A stretch of 64,000 nt of DNA from the NCBI GenBank assembly GCA_022661535.1, contig JAKULF010000006.1, positions 2,847,001 to 2,911,000 of the forward strand, given 5' to 3'. Each line of letters opens with the position of its first letter. The first letter of the stretch is position 1. The notes below the pieces were generated by a model. It saw only the letters and a list, made by a program, of their open reading frames with translations. It was not told the DNA's origin and did not search any database. Positions 46,643-58,899 of this stretch are shown one piece after another. Both the position numbers and the translations under genes were made by a program. Source of the stretch: Eutypa lata. Taxonomy: Eukaryota; Ascomycota; Sordariomycetes; Xylariales; Diatrypaceae.

Positions 46643-48397
46643 ATGATGGCACAACATGACCAGGGACGAAGAAGTAAGTCAAGGTTTGGCTGTCGCACAT
46701 GCAAGTGAGTTTATCATTCGAATATGCTACGTATCTCCTAAGCCTGAGATACATTTGCTCATCTCGCCGGAAGAATCCGAAAGGTCAAGTGCGATGAGGG
46801 TCGAGCTGCCTGTCACCGGTGTATTTCTACCGGTAGGGTGTGTGACGGCTACGGCATATGGGGCGGAGGCGGGAATAACTACGGGAATCGTTCTATCGCC
46901 GTGGGCGGAGCTTCGAACCGCCTTTCGTGGTCCATCCGAGCGTTGCCAGGTTCTACAATCGGTAATATAAGCCCAGACGAGAAGGCTTCCTTTGAGTGGT
47001 TCACTGTACGGGCTATCAAGAAGCTGCCAGGCTCTTTTGGATTCGCTTTTTGGGATACCCTCATATTTCAGGCCGTTTCCAATGAACGGGCTATCCTTCA
47101 TGCTGTGCTAGCTGTAAGCTCTACGCATAAGAAAGCAGCTCTGGACGGTGCGGTTTTGGGGAGTGATACCACTCCAGATGAATACGAGCGATTTGCATTA
47201 CGGCAATACAGTAAATCAATCGATCATCTACAACCTCATTTCTCGGCCACGAATGATAGAGCTGCTATCCGAGTTATGCTTGTTGCATGCGTGGTGTTCA
47301 CTAGCCTAGAGTCGCTTCGTGGATACTATGTAAGGGGGTCGATCCACTTGCGCAACGGTTTCAAACTTCTTCAGGAGTATCTAACTTTATCAACCGTCTT
47401 TATAGATAACCTTCCCAGCTTGAGGCTATCTCGGGACTCCACCGATGACCGAATTATCGAGGCTTTTACTAGGCTCTATGTTCAGGCGAAGCTTCTCGGT
47501 CAAAGTTTTGAAGACCTCCAGCCAATCCCTTGTGTGCTTGCCACGAAACCTATCCCCATATTATTCAAGTCCTTCAACGAAGCGAGAATGCACTTGGATC
47601 ATATTCTAAGTAGTATAATACATCTTACCGAGCAGTGCCGAGGAAATTTTGCAGCGGAAGTGAACTCGTCAAACGAGCTGCTCAATGATCAGTCGGGTCT
47701 CAAGTCGCGGCTTTCTATGTGGCACGCTGTTTTCGAGGCATCAGTCACTAGCTTACAAGCTAGTATGACTCTATTAGACTCATGGGCTCGCAGGTTACTT
47801 CGCCTCTACTACAGAATGGCATGCATTATGGTCGAAACGTGTCTCTGGTCATCGTGTGAATCTGTCTATGACCAGCACACAAACCACTTCATAGCCATCC
47901 TAATGCATGCGATAGAGGCATGGAAGTCATTCACGGACACCAGCCCCGAAGAATTGCTGGTCCACCAAGGAGAAGTCTTCAAATGCACCCTGGATATAGG
48001 CTGGACCCCGCCTCTTTACTACACAGCATTGAAATGCCGGGTTCACCGGATCAGGCTACATGCCGTTAGGTTGATCGACTCGGTCTCGCACAAGGCAGGC
48101 ATCTGGGATACCATGCTGACCACCGAAGCTGCTCGGAAAGTACTCGAAATCGAAGAAGGGGACTTCTACGCGAATTTCGAGAAACGTGATGGCTTCCTCC
48201 TCGGGAGCGCACCCGAGAATCAAGATATGAAGCTTCGTATGTTGCCAGAATCATGTAGGGTACGAGATGTTCAGGTGGCTTTACCGGATGGTCCTGCTGG
48301 GACGCTTATCTTGACTTGCACAAGAAAGGGGCCAGGTGATATTCAGGAGGCTATTGTAAAGGAATATGACTTGGTTTCCCAACGCTGGAAAGGCTAA
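46643..48397 (+). CDS. Zn2Cys6 fungal transcription factor
   Basis: Two exons, 46643-46704 and 46774-48397 (intron 69 bp), giving 561 aa. The intron interrupts the binuclear zinc cluster; when joined, six cysteines occur with spacing C-x2-C-x6-C-x6-C-x2-C-x6-C (starting FGCRTCKIRKVKCDEGRAAC). This is the DNA-binding domain of Gal4-type regulators that bind CGG triplets. The rest is a helical middle-homology-like region (IFQAVSNERAILHAVLAVSS, VMLVACVVFTSLESLRGYYV, LHLRNGF-like) typical of fungal-specific regulators. An adjacent ATG (46646) could equally be the start. Target genes are unknown; immediate neighbours are the CYSTM and SDR genes. Confidence 0.9.
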
Positions 48398-48522
48398 GCT
48401 ATGAAACGCAGATACAAAGAACAATCTATGAAGATGCTACAAATTTCAAACCCATGAACACCAGTCCTTTTGTGTTTCGCTATATACGGGGTGTGCCAAT
48501 TTGAGAGCATTACATATTAACG

Positions 48523-49746
48523 TTAGATTGTATCTAACTCCTGCCCCTTCAATTCCTCCTCGGTCCACTCCCATAGTTTCCTCGCCAACCCCCTATCCCT
48601 CGACCACACGGAGCCATTACCAGCCACCCCAATGGGCTCGTAGTACTCCCCGCTAACGACATCCTTCGACGACGCAGTCGCAGCCCATACCGTATTCTTG
48701 GCGCCGTCTTCCACCGTCAGGCCGAACACGGGAACGAACAGCCTCTGCAGCAACCGGTACATCAGCCCCCCCTCCGGGTTGTTGAACAGCTCCGTCTTCA
48801 CCGTGCCGGGGTGGATCGACACCGTCGTGACCTGCCGCGGCGGGTACCGCTCCGCCATCTCCCGCGCCCACAGCAGCAGCGCCAGCTTGCTCTGCCCGTA
48901 CCGCATGACCCTCTCGACGTGGCTCGCCGGCCCCTTCAGCGCGTCGAACCGGATCCCGCCCCGCACCGTGTACGAGTGCGCCGCCGAGCTGAGGGCGACG
49001 ATGCGCGGCCTGTTATTAGACGCCCCTTCACTATCACTGTCACTATCACCAATAATTGGGTCTTCTTTTGTCTCTGCGGCGGCTCCGAGTAGCAGCAACG
49101 GCAACAACAGCTTGACCAAAAGCGCATGCCCCACGTAGTTCAGCCCGAACCGCAGCTCGTACCCGTCCTCGGTCACTGCCGTCGCCGGGCCCCCCATCAA
49201 CCCCGCATTCAAGATCAGGATGTCCAGGCGCGATACCGCTGCGCTGAACGTCCGCGCCGCCTTCCGGATCGACGCGAATGACGTGAGGTCTAGCTCAAGG
49301 AAGTGCGCGCGCACACGCTGCGCTGTCTCCTCGTCCTCTTCTTCCCCACCCGCTCTACCATTTTCACCACTATTTCTGTTGGTGCGTCTAGCAGCAACAT
49401 TCACTGCTGCAGCCCTCTCGATCTCCGCCACCACCTTACGGCCCATCACGGCGTTCCTCGACGCGATCCAGATCTCGGTAGTGGTGGCGGCGACGGGCTG
49501 GTTACTGCTCGTGCTGGTGGGTTGATAAGCAGAGGCAGCAGCGACGGCGAGGTCTAGCGCTGCTTGTCGCCCGATGCCCGCGTTGCCGCCCGTGATCAGG
49601 ATCACTTTGCCTGCTAGCGACCCCGGTGGGATTTCCCGCACCGTGTCCCAGGACCTCACGCGTCGGCTCACGAGCATGTGGAGCGCGTCGACGGCTACGT
49701 GGAGGCTGCTGAGGACCCCGCTGATGATGCCGAGGATGTTGCCCAT
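48523..49746 (-). CDS. Short-chain dehydrogenase/reductase (retinol-dehydrogenase-like)
   Basis: Single exon, 407 aa. A hydrophobic N-terminus (LGIISGVLSSLHVAVDALHM) suggests a membrane anchor. The Rossmann motif TGGNAGIG is at 52-59, LDILILNAG at 174-182, ALSSAAH at 251-257 with the catalytic Ser, and YGQSK at 283-287 with catalytic Tyr and Lys. Low-complexity insertions (about 75-90, 113-145 and 222-246) lengthen it beyond the usual 320-350 aa. The family reduces or oxidises alcohol/carbonyl groups with NAD(P)(H); the substrate is not predictable. It is convergent with the Zn2Cys6 gene, 125 bp away. Confidence 0.9.
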   Translation of the reverse strand: MGNILGIISGVLSSLHVAVDALHMLVSRRVRSWDTVREIPPGSLAGKVILITGGNAGIGRQAALDLAVAAASAYQPTSTSSNQPVAATTTEIWIASRNAVMGRKVVAEIERAAAVNVAARRTNRNSGENGRAGGEEEDEETAQRVRAHFLELDLTSFASIRKAARTFSAAVSRLDILILNAGLMGGPATAVTEDGYELRFGLNYVGHALLVKLLLPLLLLGAAAETKEDPIIGDSDSDSEGASNNRPRIVALSSAAHSYTVRGGIRFDALKGPASHVERVMRYGQSKLALLLWAREMAERYPPRQVTTVSIHPGTVKTELFNNPEGGLMYRLLQRLFVPVFGLTVEDGAKNTVWAATASSKDVVSGEYYEPIGVAGNGSVWSRDRGLARKLWEWTEEELKGQELDTI

Positions 49747-51739
49747 GGTTGTTGTCGGGGTGATAAATGAAGTACCTAGTTTAGATGAAGTTCGCCTCGT
49801 TCCGTCTGTCTTCGTGTGACTTTTTTTCCCTTCCTTCTTTTGGAACTTTGATACCTACTCTACTATAGAGCAGTTTTAAGATTAGAGAAGCCTGAGTGAG
49901 CCTAGGTTGGTGGTTTGGAGTTTCTTCTGATATTAAAGAAGAAATGAATGTTAAGTTAGAGGTTGGTATGTAGGTTACCTTTGCTGTACGTAGGCATGGT
50001 TAGTTAAATGTTAATAGTCGCGCCATTATACGTCGACCCACTCACATCCCCCCCGTAACACGGCCAATCAGATCGGAAGACTCTAACTACCCGTCACACC
50101 ATCCATAGCCCTCGGTGGACATATAGAGATTTGAACTTGCCTCTTTTCTCAGACCCTCGGATATAATATGATATCAAAATACCTCAAGATGTAAATTTGT
50201 TAAAGTCTAGTGATTGCGTCTATGTGTAGCCTGCAAGTATCAACCCAGTTGATGGCTGTGACTTTTACATATTTATGATAGAACCCCCTTTTACGTACTG
50301 GAGTCAAGGGGCAGGAAGATATGAGCTAAGTAGAGTCGTCATTAGTCTGAAATAGCTTGTTTTCTCCACTGGATAGAAGACATCTGGATTCCTTTTGTCT
50401 CCGTGGTTCTGCTGGAAGAGGTATGATATCCCGAGTTCTCGGAGCTTCATCGACTAGCTACATATTTATATGTGACCAGAAGTAACCAGTCTTGGGGACG
50501 GTGGCTTTTATTTTTATTTTTATAAGAAGAGCTTGGATATTTCGGATCCTAGGTAGATGATAGACTCAGCTCCCCTTAATACATTCTTTTACCCCCAGAT
50601 ATCCCTCCTGGTACTGTTTGTTAAATATTATCTAAGTTTATGTATCTTAAAGGTCCTGATACTAAGTTCTGGAAAAGAACCCAACAGTAAGCCATGATAC
50701 ATAAAGACACCATGGTACAATACTACAAGCGATCAACTTCCTGTTTGATGTAGTGTTAGAATAAAGAACCTATGAAAATGTTTATTAAGTATAAACGAAT
50801 TGCTTTGGTATATTATGCCCGCCGTGAGATACTTTAATACTACTTTCTAGTTTATGATATATAGCCCTTCCATTAGAACATAGTTCGATTTGGATTGGAT
50901 GTGGACATTACCGATGATGGTTATACGTCAACGTTTTACTTCCTTTCCTACTGTCCTACATAAACAAAGCATGGTGCGATACGATGTAATCCTCATAGAA
51001 TTAGGTAGGTTACTCCACGAAGGGCTTTCTATAGATTAGTAACAGTTGAACAGAATATCCAGGCCAACTAGTTGGTTCTTTCATATAGCCCTTTGAGACA
51101 AATAAAAGCACACATACCTAACTAAGCATGACTTCCAGGAGCATGTATGAGTTGGAACTATTACTACGCTAGGCTAGGGGTGCGTTTTAATGTTCTATCA
51201 AAGCAATAATAGAGTGCGGATAAACTTTACTCTGTATAGCGGAGCTCGCATACTGACGATATCAACATTACAAACAGAACAAACGAACAATTCTTTTAGC
51301 CCCATTCGGTTGCTATCTGTTAATACGGCGATGTACTAGTAATAACTATGCGCATGGATAGTACCTAAGTAATCCGCTGTGTCTACCTTCTACTTCTTGT
51401 ACCACTTCCATATCTCCCCATATAAACCGTCTTTTTCACGTACAACTTGTCACACTCTTTCTTCACCCTCATTCACCTTCACCCACCACAAAATCTTCAC
51501 TCCTCTCTTCTCTCGTCTCCCGTCTTTTCAGAGGACCGATAAATATTGGCTTATACGAGCAATTGGACAAAAACCCAACATCAAGCACGTAAGTATTTTC
51601 TTTTCTTTTTTTCCTTTTATTCGTCACCCTTTTCCTCCAATTTTATACAGTTGTTCGCCATAACAGTAACAAGAACTAACATTGGCTCGTCCTACCTTCC
51701 CGTAGAATCCTTATTGATTTGTCCCGCAGTCAAGTCAAG
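49747..51739. other. Intergenic region (2 kb)
   Basis: Contains the SDR gene's promoter and, near the right end, a CT-rich leader with a convincing 52-bp intron (51599-51650: gtaagt to tatacag), suggesting a transcribed 5' UTR for the small gene that follows. No other gene or repeat is seen. Confidence 0.45.
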
Positions 51740-52210
51740 ATGTGCCAAATTCAGCAGATGACCTGCTGGCAACACCAGCGTCGAGTTCATGGCGTGCTGA
51801 TTTATCGCTGCCAGCCCGTCATCAACACTGGTCTCCGACGAGCCCCAGAATTCATTGTGAGTACTTCCCAGAGCTAATTTCTTCCTATTGTGGGTAGTTT
51901 CAGTGCTTGAAGTTACCGAAAGGGGCTATGTAGAGTGCCCTCTGCTCCTGAATATCCCCCAATACTCACGAGAAAATCTATTAAGGAAAATCACTGACTC
52001 TAGATATTTGTAGTGGGGTACGGACATCGTTCTGCCCATCATTCCCGGATGTGTCGGCTATTCATTCCCCTTCAGACCTGCTCGGATTCGGAGTTGCTTG
52101 GATTATCCCTAGGACAATGGATCACTCCGGTGCTTGGGAAACGGCCCTGGGAAATTCACTGGTTTAGGCGTCTGGCGACTGGCACATGGAGGTTGAGTGA
52201 ACTATTCTAG
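51740..52210 (+). CDS. Tentative small spliced gene, Cys/His-rich product
   Basis: A possible 107-aa protein from two exons, 51740-51856 and 52004-52210 (donor gtgagt, acceptor ctctag, phase 0). The predicted product starts MCQIQQMTCWQHQRR and contains spaced Cys and His residues (also YRCQPV and HRSAHHSRMCRLF), which could suggest a metal-binding module. A canonical intron in the presumed 5' UTR (51599-51650) supports transcription. Against it are the small size, the lack of a recognised family and the alternative acceptor at about 51902 that gives a 49-aa product. It is followed by non-coding sequence and the AT block. Confidence 0.3.
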
Positions 52211-52649
52211 GAGTGGCAATGATTGTGGAGGCGGATAAGGGTATGCTGTGTATGGGAAAACAAGGCAGCTTGGTGCAAGCTCTCCTAGGCAACTGAGAAG
52301 GAGAAGACCTACATAGCAATCTTAATACAATGACTGCTCTCTAAATACTATAAGACAGTATTGACCTAACGTGGTGACTTCGATGACTATTGTGCCACTT
52401 TCTGACTATCAAGCCCATGATAGCAAATGCAAAATATTCTCAGGACTACTAATATCCTATGAGGGCTACCTAGAGGGTCACTATTTAATACCTTCGTATT
52501 TAAGCGAAGTGGGCCAGGACCTTGGAACATTCGAGTTAACCACTTGTTTGCAATATGCTTAAGTGGTTGTTATAGTGCCTTAATAAGCTAAGATTATCGA
52601 GTGGTCATAAATCTCCCCCGCTTTTCCTATTCGGGTGTTAGTTAGCGTG
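52211..52649. other. Intergenic region at edge of AT block
   Basis: Normal composition turning into AT-rich DNA at about 52650. I see no gene. Confidence 0.5.
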
Positions 52650-55600
52650 TTTTTGTAATGAATTAGTAATAAGTTACTTATTATTTTTTATAAGCATTTT
52701 AAGGTTAAAATTACCGATTACCCATAATAACTTCTTGATTTATTTTTTTTATAAAAATATATTAAAAAAATTTTAAAATTAATTATTAAGTTTAATTATT
52801 ATATAAAATTAATAAAATAAATTAAATATATAAATTCTTTACGTTTAAAAAAACCTTTTTTATTTATTTTTATTATATAAAGTTTTCTTTAAATTTAAAG
52901 CTTTTTATATTAACATTTTAAATATTAATAAACATTTTAAAAATTATTAATAAAATATTAAAAAAGTTTATTAATAATTTTAAGCCGTTTTCGTTAAATA
53001 AATAAAAAAATCTTTATTATAATTTAAATAAAATTATCGTTAACTTTATACGTAATATTTACTTTAATCGTATTATAAATCGTATTATTAATTATAAAAA
53101 ATAAACCGTATATATTATATTACTTTAATAATAATAACGTATAATTAATTTTTAAAAATAAATATAAAAACATTTATAAATTTATATAACTTAAATTATT
53201 AAATATAATTATAATATAAATAATAAATATTATATAAATAACGTTATTATAATATAAAATGCTTTCGTTATTTATTAAATTTAATTAATAAAAAAAAAAC
53301 TTAATAATTAATTTTATTATTAAAGTTAATAATAATATAAATAAAAAAATTATAATTAATTATATTAATATTAAAATATTTATTAATATAATTATTATTA
53401 TAAAATTTAATTATAATAATAAAAACTTTAAATTTAATATAATAATTTATAATATAAATAATTTAATAACTTTTTTTTAAATTTCTTTATAAATTCGATT
53501 ATTAATTACGTAAAAAGCTTTATTATAATATTTTTCGTATCGTAAAATCATTATTAAAATTATTTCGTAAAATCGAAAATATTTTTTTAAATATAAAAAA
53601 AATAAAAAAGCTTTAATCGTTATATTATATTTTTATTTAATTATTTAATAAATTTTTTAATTAAAAGTAATTCGTCGAATAAAAAATTATTTTATTTACG
53701 TTTATAAACTTTAAAGTTATTACGAAATAACGTTATTATTAATTTAAATTATTATTTTTCGATAAGTTTTTTTTTAAAATGCTTTATTTAAAAGTATTTA
53801 TAAAATACTTGTTATTTACGTTAAAATTTATAAAAGCATCGAAAATGTAAAAAGTTAATTTAAAACTATGCTTTTTTATTTTTATTAATTATTTTTTACG
53901 TTATTTTAAATTTTTTTATTATTAAGTTTTAAAATTAAATAAATAATTATAATAATAAAAAGTTATATATTTTTAAAAATAAAAGCTTTCGTATAATTTT
54001 AATTAATTCGTTTATATTAACGTTATAATATTACTTATAAATAACGTTAATTATTTTAATAATTATTTCTTTTAAAAAAATCATTTTTAATTATTTTTTT
54101 TATTCGTTATTTTTCAAGTTTATATAAAAGCTTTTAAAAAGCGAAATAATTAAAATTTAAAGTAATATAAACTTAAAAAACTTAATAAAAATAATTTATT
54201 TTTTATATTCTTTATTTAACTTATTAATTAAAAATTTACGTAATTTATTAAACGTAAAACCTTTAAAAATAAAAACTATTATTTAATAATAATATTAATA
54301 AATTATTTTAAAACTTATTAATATATAAAAGTTAACCTTTTAATAATATATTTTATAATTTACTTTATTAATAATAAAATATAAAATCTTTTTAATTTAT
54401 TTATAAATTAAATAAAATAACTTATTAAATAAACTTTTTTTAATAACTTAAAATTAATAATATTAATATAATAAATTATTTAATTTTAAAAATAAATTAT
54501 TAAAATAACGATAATTTTTTTATTTAATTATTAAATCGTTATTTATTATATATATTAAATTAAAAAAAAATATTAATTTAATAATTATTATTAAATACGT
54601 TTAAATAATAAATAAATATTACGTTTATATAAAAAAATAACCTTTAAGTTTTTAAAAATTATAACGATTTTAAATTAAAAAAATAAATAAATATTATTTT
54701 AATTAATTAATATCGTATATTAAATTTATTAATATTAAAAAGTTATTATAAATTAAAATTAAAATTTACATTTTATAAATAAAAATAAACTTATATATAA
54801 TTATTAACTTTTTTATTTTTTTTTTAATAATTATTAAATAATTAATTATTATTTTTTTATAAAATAAATCGCTTTTTTTATAAAACTTAATAAAATTATT
54901 TAATTATTTTATATAATTATTTATTTATATAATAATATCGTTATTTTTTAAAAATATAATTTTCTTTTAATTATTTAATATATTTTAATTAATTACCTTT
55001 AATAAATTAACTTTTATAATAATTACGTATAAATTAAAATCGTTTTTTTATTTATTAATAATTATTTTAATATTAAAATTATAATTAATATTAATAAATT
55101 TTTTAAAAATAAATTAAATTTTATTATTATAACGTTTAATATTATATAATTAAATAAAATAATAATAATTACTTTTAAAATAAATAATTATTTAAAATAA
55201 AATAAATAAATTAATAAAATATTATAATTTAAATATTAAATATATATTATTTATTATTTCGATATTTTTTATTATAATATTATTATTAACTTTATATTTA
55301 ATTATAATTAATATATTAATTTTATAAAATATAATAAAAGTATTAAATTTATTAATTTTACTTTTACTTTTAATTTTTTTAAACTTTTAAAAAAAATAAC
55401 AATAATATTATTATTTTTTATATAATTATTTAATAAAAAACTTATTATTAATATAATTATTATAATAAAGTTAAACGTTATTAATAAAAAGAAATAAATT
55501 AATTTATTTATTAATAATTAATATTACTTATTATATAAAATAATTATTTAAATATTATCGTTATTTAAAAATTTAAAAATATTAATAATTAAAATAATAA

Positions 55601-55945
55601 TTAAATTAAAAAAAATAAAATAAAAACGTTATCGTATTAAATATAAATATATATAAATAAAAAATAATAAAGTTAATAATAAATAAAATAAAAAAAAAAT
55701 TTATTAATAAATCTATTAATAAATTTATTAATAAAGCTATTAATAAAAAAAAAAAAAAAAAAAGTTAAAAAAAAACTATAAAATAAATAAAAAATTATTA
55801 AAATAATAAAATAATAAATATAAAATTTATAATAAATAAATTTTTTTTATTAATAAATTATTTAATTTATAAACTTATAAACGATTAAACGTAATTTAAA
55901 TAACTTTAAAATAAAAACAATAAATAAAAAAATAAACAATCGATA
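52650..55945. mobile_element. RIP-degraded AT-rich block
   Basis: 3.3 kb of AT-saturated ORF-free DNA with sharp compositional borders. A TTATTAATAAA-type tandem array (about four units) lies at 55699-55748, followed by a long A-run. The outermost words (tgttagttagcg at left, agcgttaaca at right) resemble LTR-type TG...CA ends, but no matching target duplication is present, so the element type is uncertain. No clear match to the 1-14140 block was seen by eye. Confidence 0.55.
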
Positions 55946-56382
55946 ACTTAATCTAGCGTTAACATTAACCCACTTAAATACAATGATGGTGGGTCGAAAA
56001 TGGAACTAAGTGAAGGTTTCGAAACAGGAAAGGTTGAGGAGATATAAGATCACCCAAGATAATCACACGTTCCCTTTATCTTTTATATTGCATTGTATCT
56101 GCCTATGTATTAATGCGCCTTAATATCCAAAGACAAAAAGAGAATGAGTCTTTGAACGTTTCCCTTTCGGAAAGCTACCACTATTCTTTTAACCATACTT
56201 ATAAAATAGTAGCCAGCCACGCACAACAGCCTAGTGTAACACACATATACTCATATACTCCGAATCTATTCAGAATGAGTGCAGCCTAAGTGCGCCTCCC
56301 TTCTCCTTCATCACCGGCAAAATGACAAACACTTATGGAGAAGTAATAACCGACAAAAAAAAAAAAGAGAATTAGTTTCCTT
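55946..56382. other. Intergenic region
   Basis: 3' flank of the 2EXR gene next to the AT block. Nothing further is seen. Confidence 0.5.
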
Positions 56383-58260
56383 TTAAGAAAGATCCCTACT
56401 CGGTTCCGGCAAGATAAGATGGGTGAGATACCAAGCCTGCAGCTTCGCGTACGAGAGCTCGCGATAATGTTCGAAGACATGGCTCCACTCGCCGCTAGAT
56501 ATCCCGGCGACTTCGACTTCGCGGAAAATGGCACCCCAGTACTTCGGCTTGACCTGCCACTTCATCTGGAAGTACGGAACCGGCGGCGGCGGAGGTGCAT
56601 CTTCCTCCCTTCCGCTCACGCCCAAGGTTAAGGGTCGGAATGGCTTGTCCCGCGCGAACGCCCGCTGGAACGCTACGAAATACCGCCAGAACGCGTGTCG
56701 GCCTTCGCAGTACCAGCGCGCCGCCGACTCCGAGCCAACGTGGACGAGCGCGATCTCGGGGACGTTCCAGTGGGCGCCCTCACCCACACCTACGCCCATG
56801 CCCACGCTTGCTTCTCCAGCCGCCGCCGCCTCCGGAGAAAACGAGGTCCAAAAGGAGGAGTGGGAGGGAAGCTCCTCCTTGATCTGGCGCAGAGAGAGCT
56901 CGAAGATCGATGGGCCTATCGGCGACGCGTACGGCGACGCCCCGGAACTGGACGAGGACGACATCGTCTCATTAAACACTAGCCGCTCCTGGTATCGGTA
57001 CTGGCCGAGATACTCATTCCTAGACCCGACGAAGTCCGAGAGCGAGCCCGGGGGCCCGTAGGCGGACAGGCCTGACGAGTCTTCCAGGCGGCGGTAGAAG
57101 GGGGAGCGCCAGTGGTCAGGGCGGTCGTAGGTCTCCTCGGGATCTTTCCAGTACACGGGGCCGACGGCGTCAACCTCCTCGGCGCGGAAGCAGCGCCAGG
57201 GCTCGGCGACGCGGCCGTCGTCTCGTCGGTTGGGGCACACGTCCTCCTTTGGAAGGTAGGGACGAGGGGCCTTTCTCTTCTTCCCGTTAACAGCCATCTC
57301 CATTTGCGTCATGTGGACCCACGCATCGAAGGCCTCCGGACCCCACTGCTCCAGCAGCAGCTCCCTCAGGTTCGGCACTAGCGGCAGGATATTCGCGATA
57401 GGCTTGGAGAGGTGGCAAGAGCGGCTCGCGCACTGCCCTAGGATAAGCCGCTGTATGCGCCGTAGATCGCGCGACAGGAACTGCCCGACGTCCCACCAGC
57501 CGCCCGACAGCAGCTCGCCGTACACGACGCCGGGTACCTCCTGGACGAAGTGTGGCCTGTAGTAGCCGCGGTGCTGGTCGTAGGCGAAGGGCCGCTCGCC
57601 GAGGTACAGCGTGTCGCGGCCGAAGTGGAACCAGGTGCGGGGACCATGGGAGCGCGTCCCGAACGCCAGCTCGTACCCGTCCTCTGTCAGCGTCCGCCGC
57701 GACTCGCTGCACGTGTGCAGCAGCGCCGGGATCGGAGCCTCGCTGGTCAGGAACGTCTTGCGCAGCAGCTCAAATGCGATCTCGGGCTTCTCAGCAAGCC
57801 AGGCCAGGCTTATCTCGGGCGTTTCTGGGGTCGGCGGCCACGGCTGGCGCGGCCTGCTCGACGACGTGAACCCGACCCACTCCGAGAGCAGCGGCTGCCG
57901 CAGGCGCGTCGTCTGCCAGATGGGGACGTGGCGCTGCGCGGCTGCGAGCCGGTCCCGCCAGTTGTGCGCGAAGTACGCGAGGTCCGGGTGCAGCTTGATG
58001 TTGAAGGGGTTCTCCACGAACTCGCGCTTGAACCGCTCAAAGAGGTATAGCCACGTGTAGTCCGTGCCCGTGGACGGCCGGTATTGGTGCTGATCCCAAC
58101 GGAACTCGTCCCATTCCTCCTCGTCTGCGATATCGTAGTCCTCGCGCACGTGCACGATCCGGGGCGGGGTGGCCAGGAAGTAGATTTCCCGTCGCAGCTC
58201 GTATGGGAGGGAGCCGAAGAATGGGAATGTGCTAAATGGCGGCGTGTCCTTGGGAGCCAT
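56383..58260 (-). CDS. 2EXR-domain fungal protein
   Basis: Single exon, 625 aa. The N-terminal FPFFGSLPYELRREIYFLA (about residues 12-30), followed by TPPRIVHV, is the 2EXR motif, a fungus-specific module in large, expanded families of unknown function. Further recognisable 2EXR-family features are IPALLHTCSESRRTLTEDGYELAF and the WFHFGRDTLYLG segment. The remainder is charged, aromatic-rich and without named domains. Third positions are GC-rich, in sharp contrast to the AT block only 0.4 kb downstream. No signal peptide or membrane segment is visible. Confidence 0.85.
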   Translation of the reverse strand: MAPKDTPPFSTFPFFGSLPYELRREIYFLATPPRIVHVREDYDIADEEEWDEFRWDQHQYRPSTGTDYTWLYLFERFKREFVENPFNIKLHPDLAYFAHNWRDRLAAAQRHVPIWQTTRLRQPLLSEWVGFTSSSRPRQPWPPTPETPEISLAWLAEKPEIAFELLRKTFLTSEAPIPALLHTCSESRRTLTEDGYELAFGTRSHGPRTWFHFGRDTLYLGERPFAYDQHRGYYRPHFVQEVPGVVYGELLSGGWWDVGQFLSRDLRRIQRLILGQCASRSCHLSKPIANILPLVPNLRELLLEQWGPEAFDAWVHMTQMEMAVNGKKRKAPRPYLPKEDVCPNRRDDGRVAEPWRCFRAEEVDAVGPVYWKDPEETYDRPDHWRSPFYRRLEDSSGLSAYGPPGSLSDFVGSRNEYLGQYRYQERLVFNETMSSSSSSGASPYASPIGPSIFELSLRQIKEELPSHSSFWTSFSPEAAAAGEASVGMGVGVGEGAHWNVPEIALVHVGSESAARWYCEGRHAFWRYFVAFQRAFARDKPFRPLTLGVSGREEDAPPPPPVPYFQMKWQVKPKYWGAIFREVEVAGISSGEWSHVFEHYRELSYAKLQAWYLTHLILPEPSRDLS

Positions 58261-58899
58261 TGCAATCGAGAGCTATGAGACTGTATGGGAGAAACAGATC
58301 GATACGATAATTGAGTAAGCAGGACAATGTTGTAAATTAATAAAAAATTGTGTCGTGGAGTAAACGTGCTCACTGCGGGCACAGGCGGTCAATCAATTAG
58401 GTGCAGATAGGCACGGGTACCGTTCCCGTGCAAGGAATTCTGTATTTATCGTGAAAACAAACGTATATGCCCTTCGTTCTATATTATGATCTGGGTTAGA
58501 ACCCTCTCGCTAAACACCTATAGGCCAATTAGCCATCTCATTGCCTTGGTATAGATTCCTCAAAGCCGTAAGCAGGCTGCCATATTCTGCAGGTGGAGTT
58601 TGTGTCATCATGATCTCGAAAATACAGACTAAGAGATTCAGGCACTTTGAGCTAGATACGCTTTCATTTAAGTATATTTATAAATTCTTGTCATAACGAA
58701 ACAAAATGCAAGAACTATATCGCAATACCATTGATGCAAGGAAAAGTAAAATATTGTTAGCTCGGGGAGCTAATCACCTTGCATTGCCTTATATAGCTAT
58801 CACTTAGTGCCGTGACATTTCCATTATCATTCCCAATAGGCCCAACAATATTCTACGCTCTAATGAGAATGGCTTGTTCCATGTTTTAACCCATGATCA
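58261..58899. other. Intergenic region
   Basis: Separates the 2EXR start from the 3' end of the P450 gene. I see no gene or repeat. Confidence 0.5.

Noticed and set aside
50100..50170. tRNA-like gttcaaatc word on the minus strand
   Set aside because: No A box or cloverleaf can be built around it.
52640..55970. LTR retrotransposon with TGTTA...TAACA ends
   Set aside because: Only single end-like words are present, with no long terminal repeat and no matching 5-bp target duplications.
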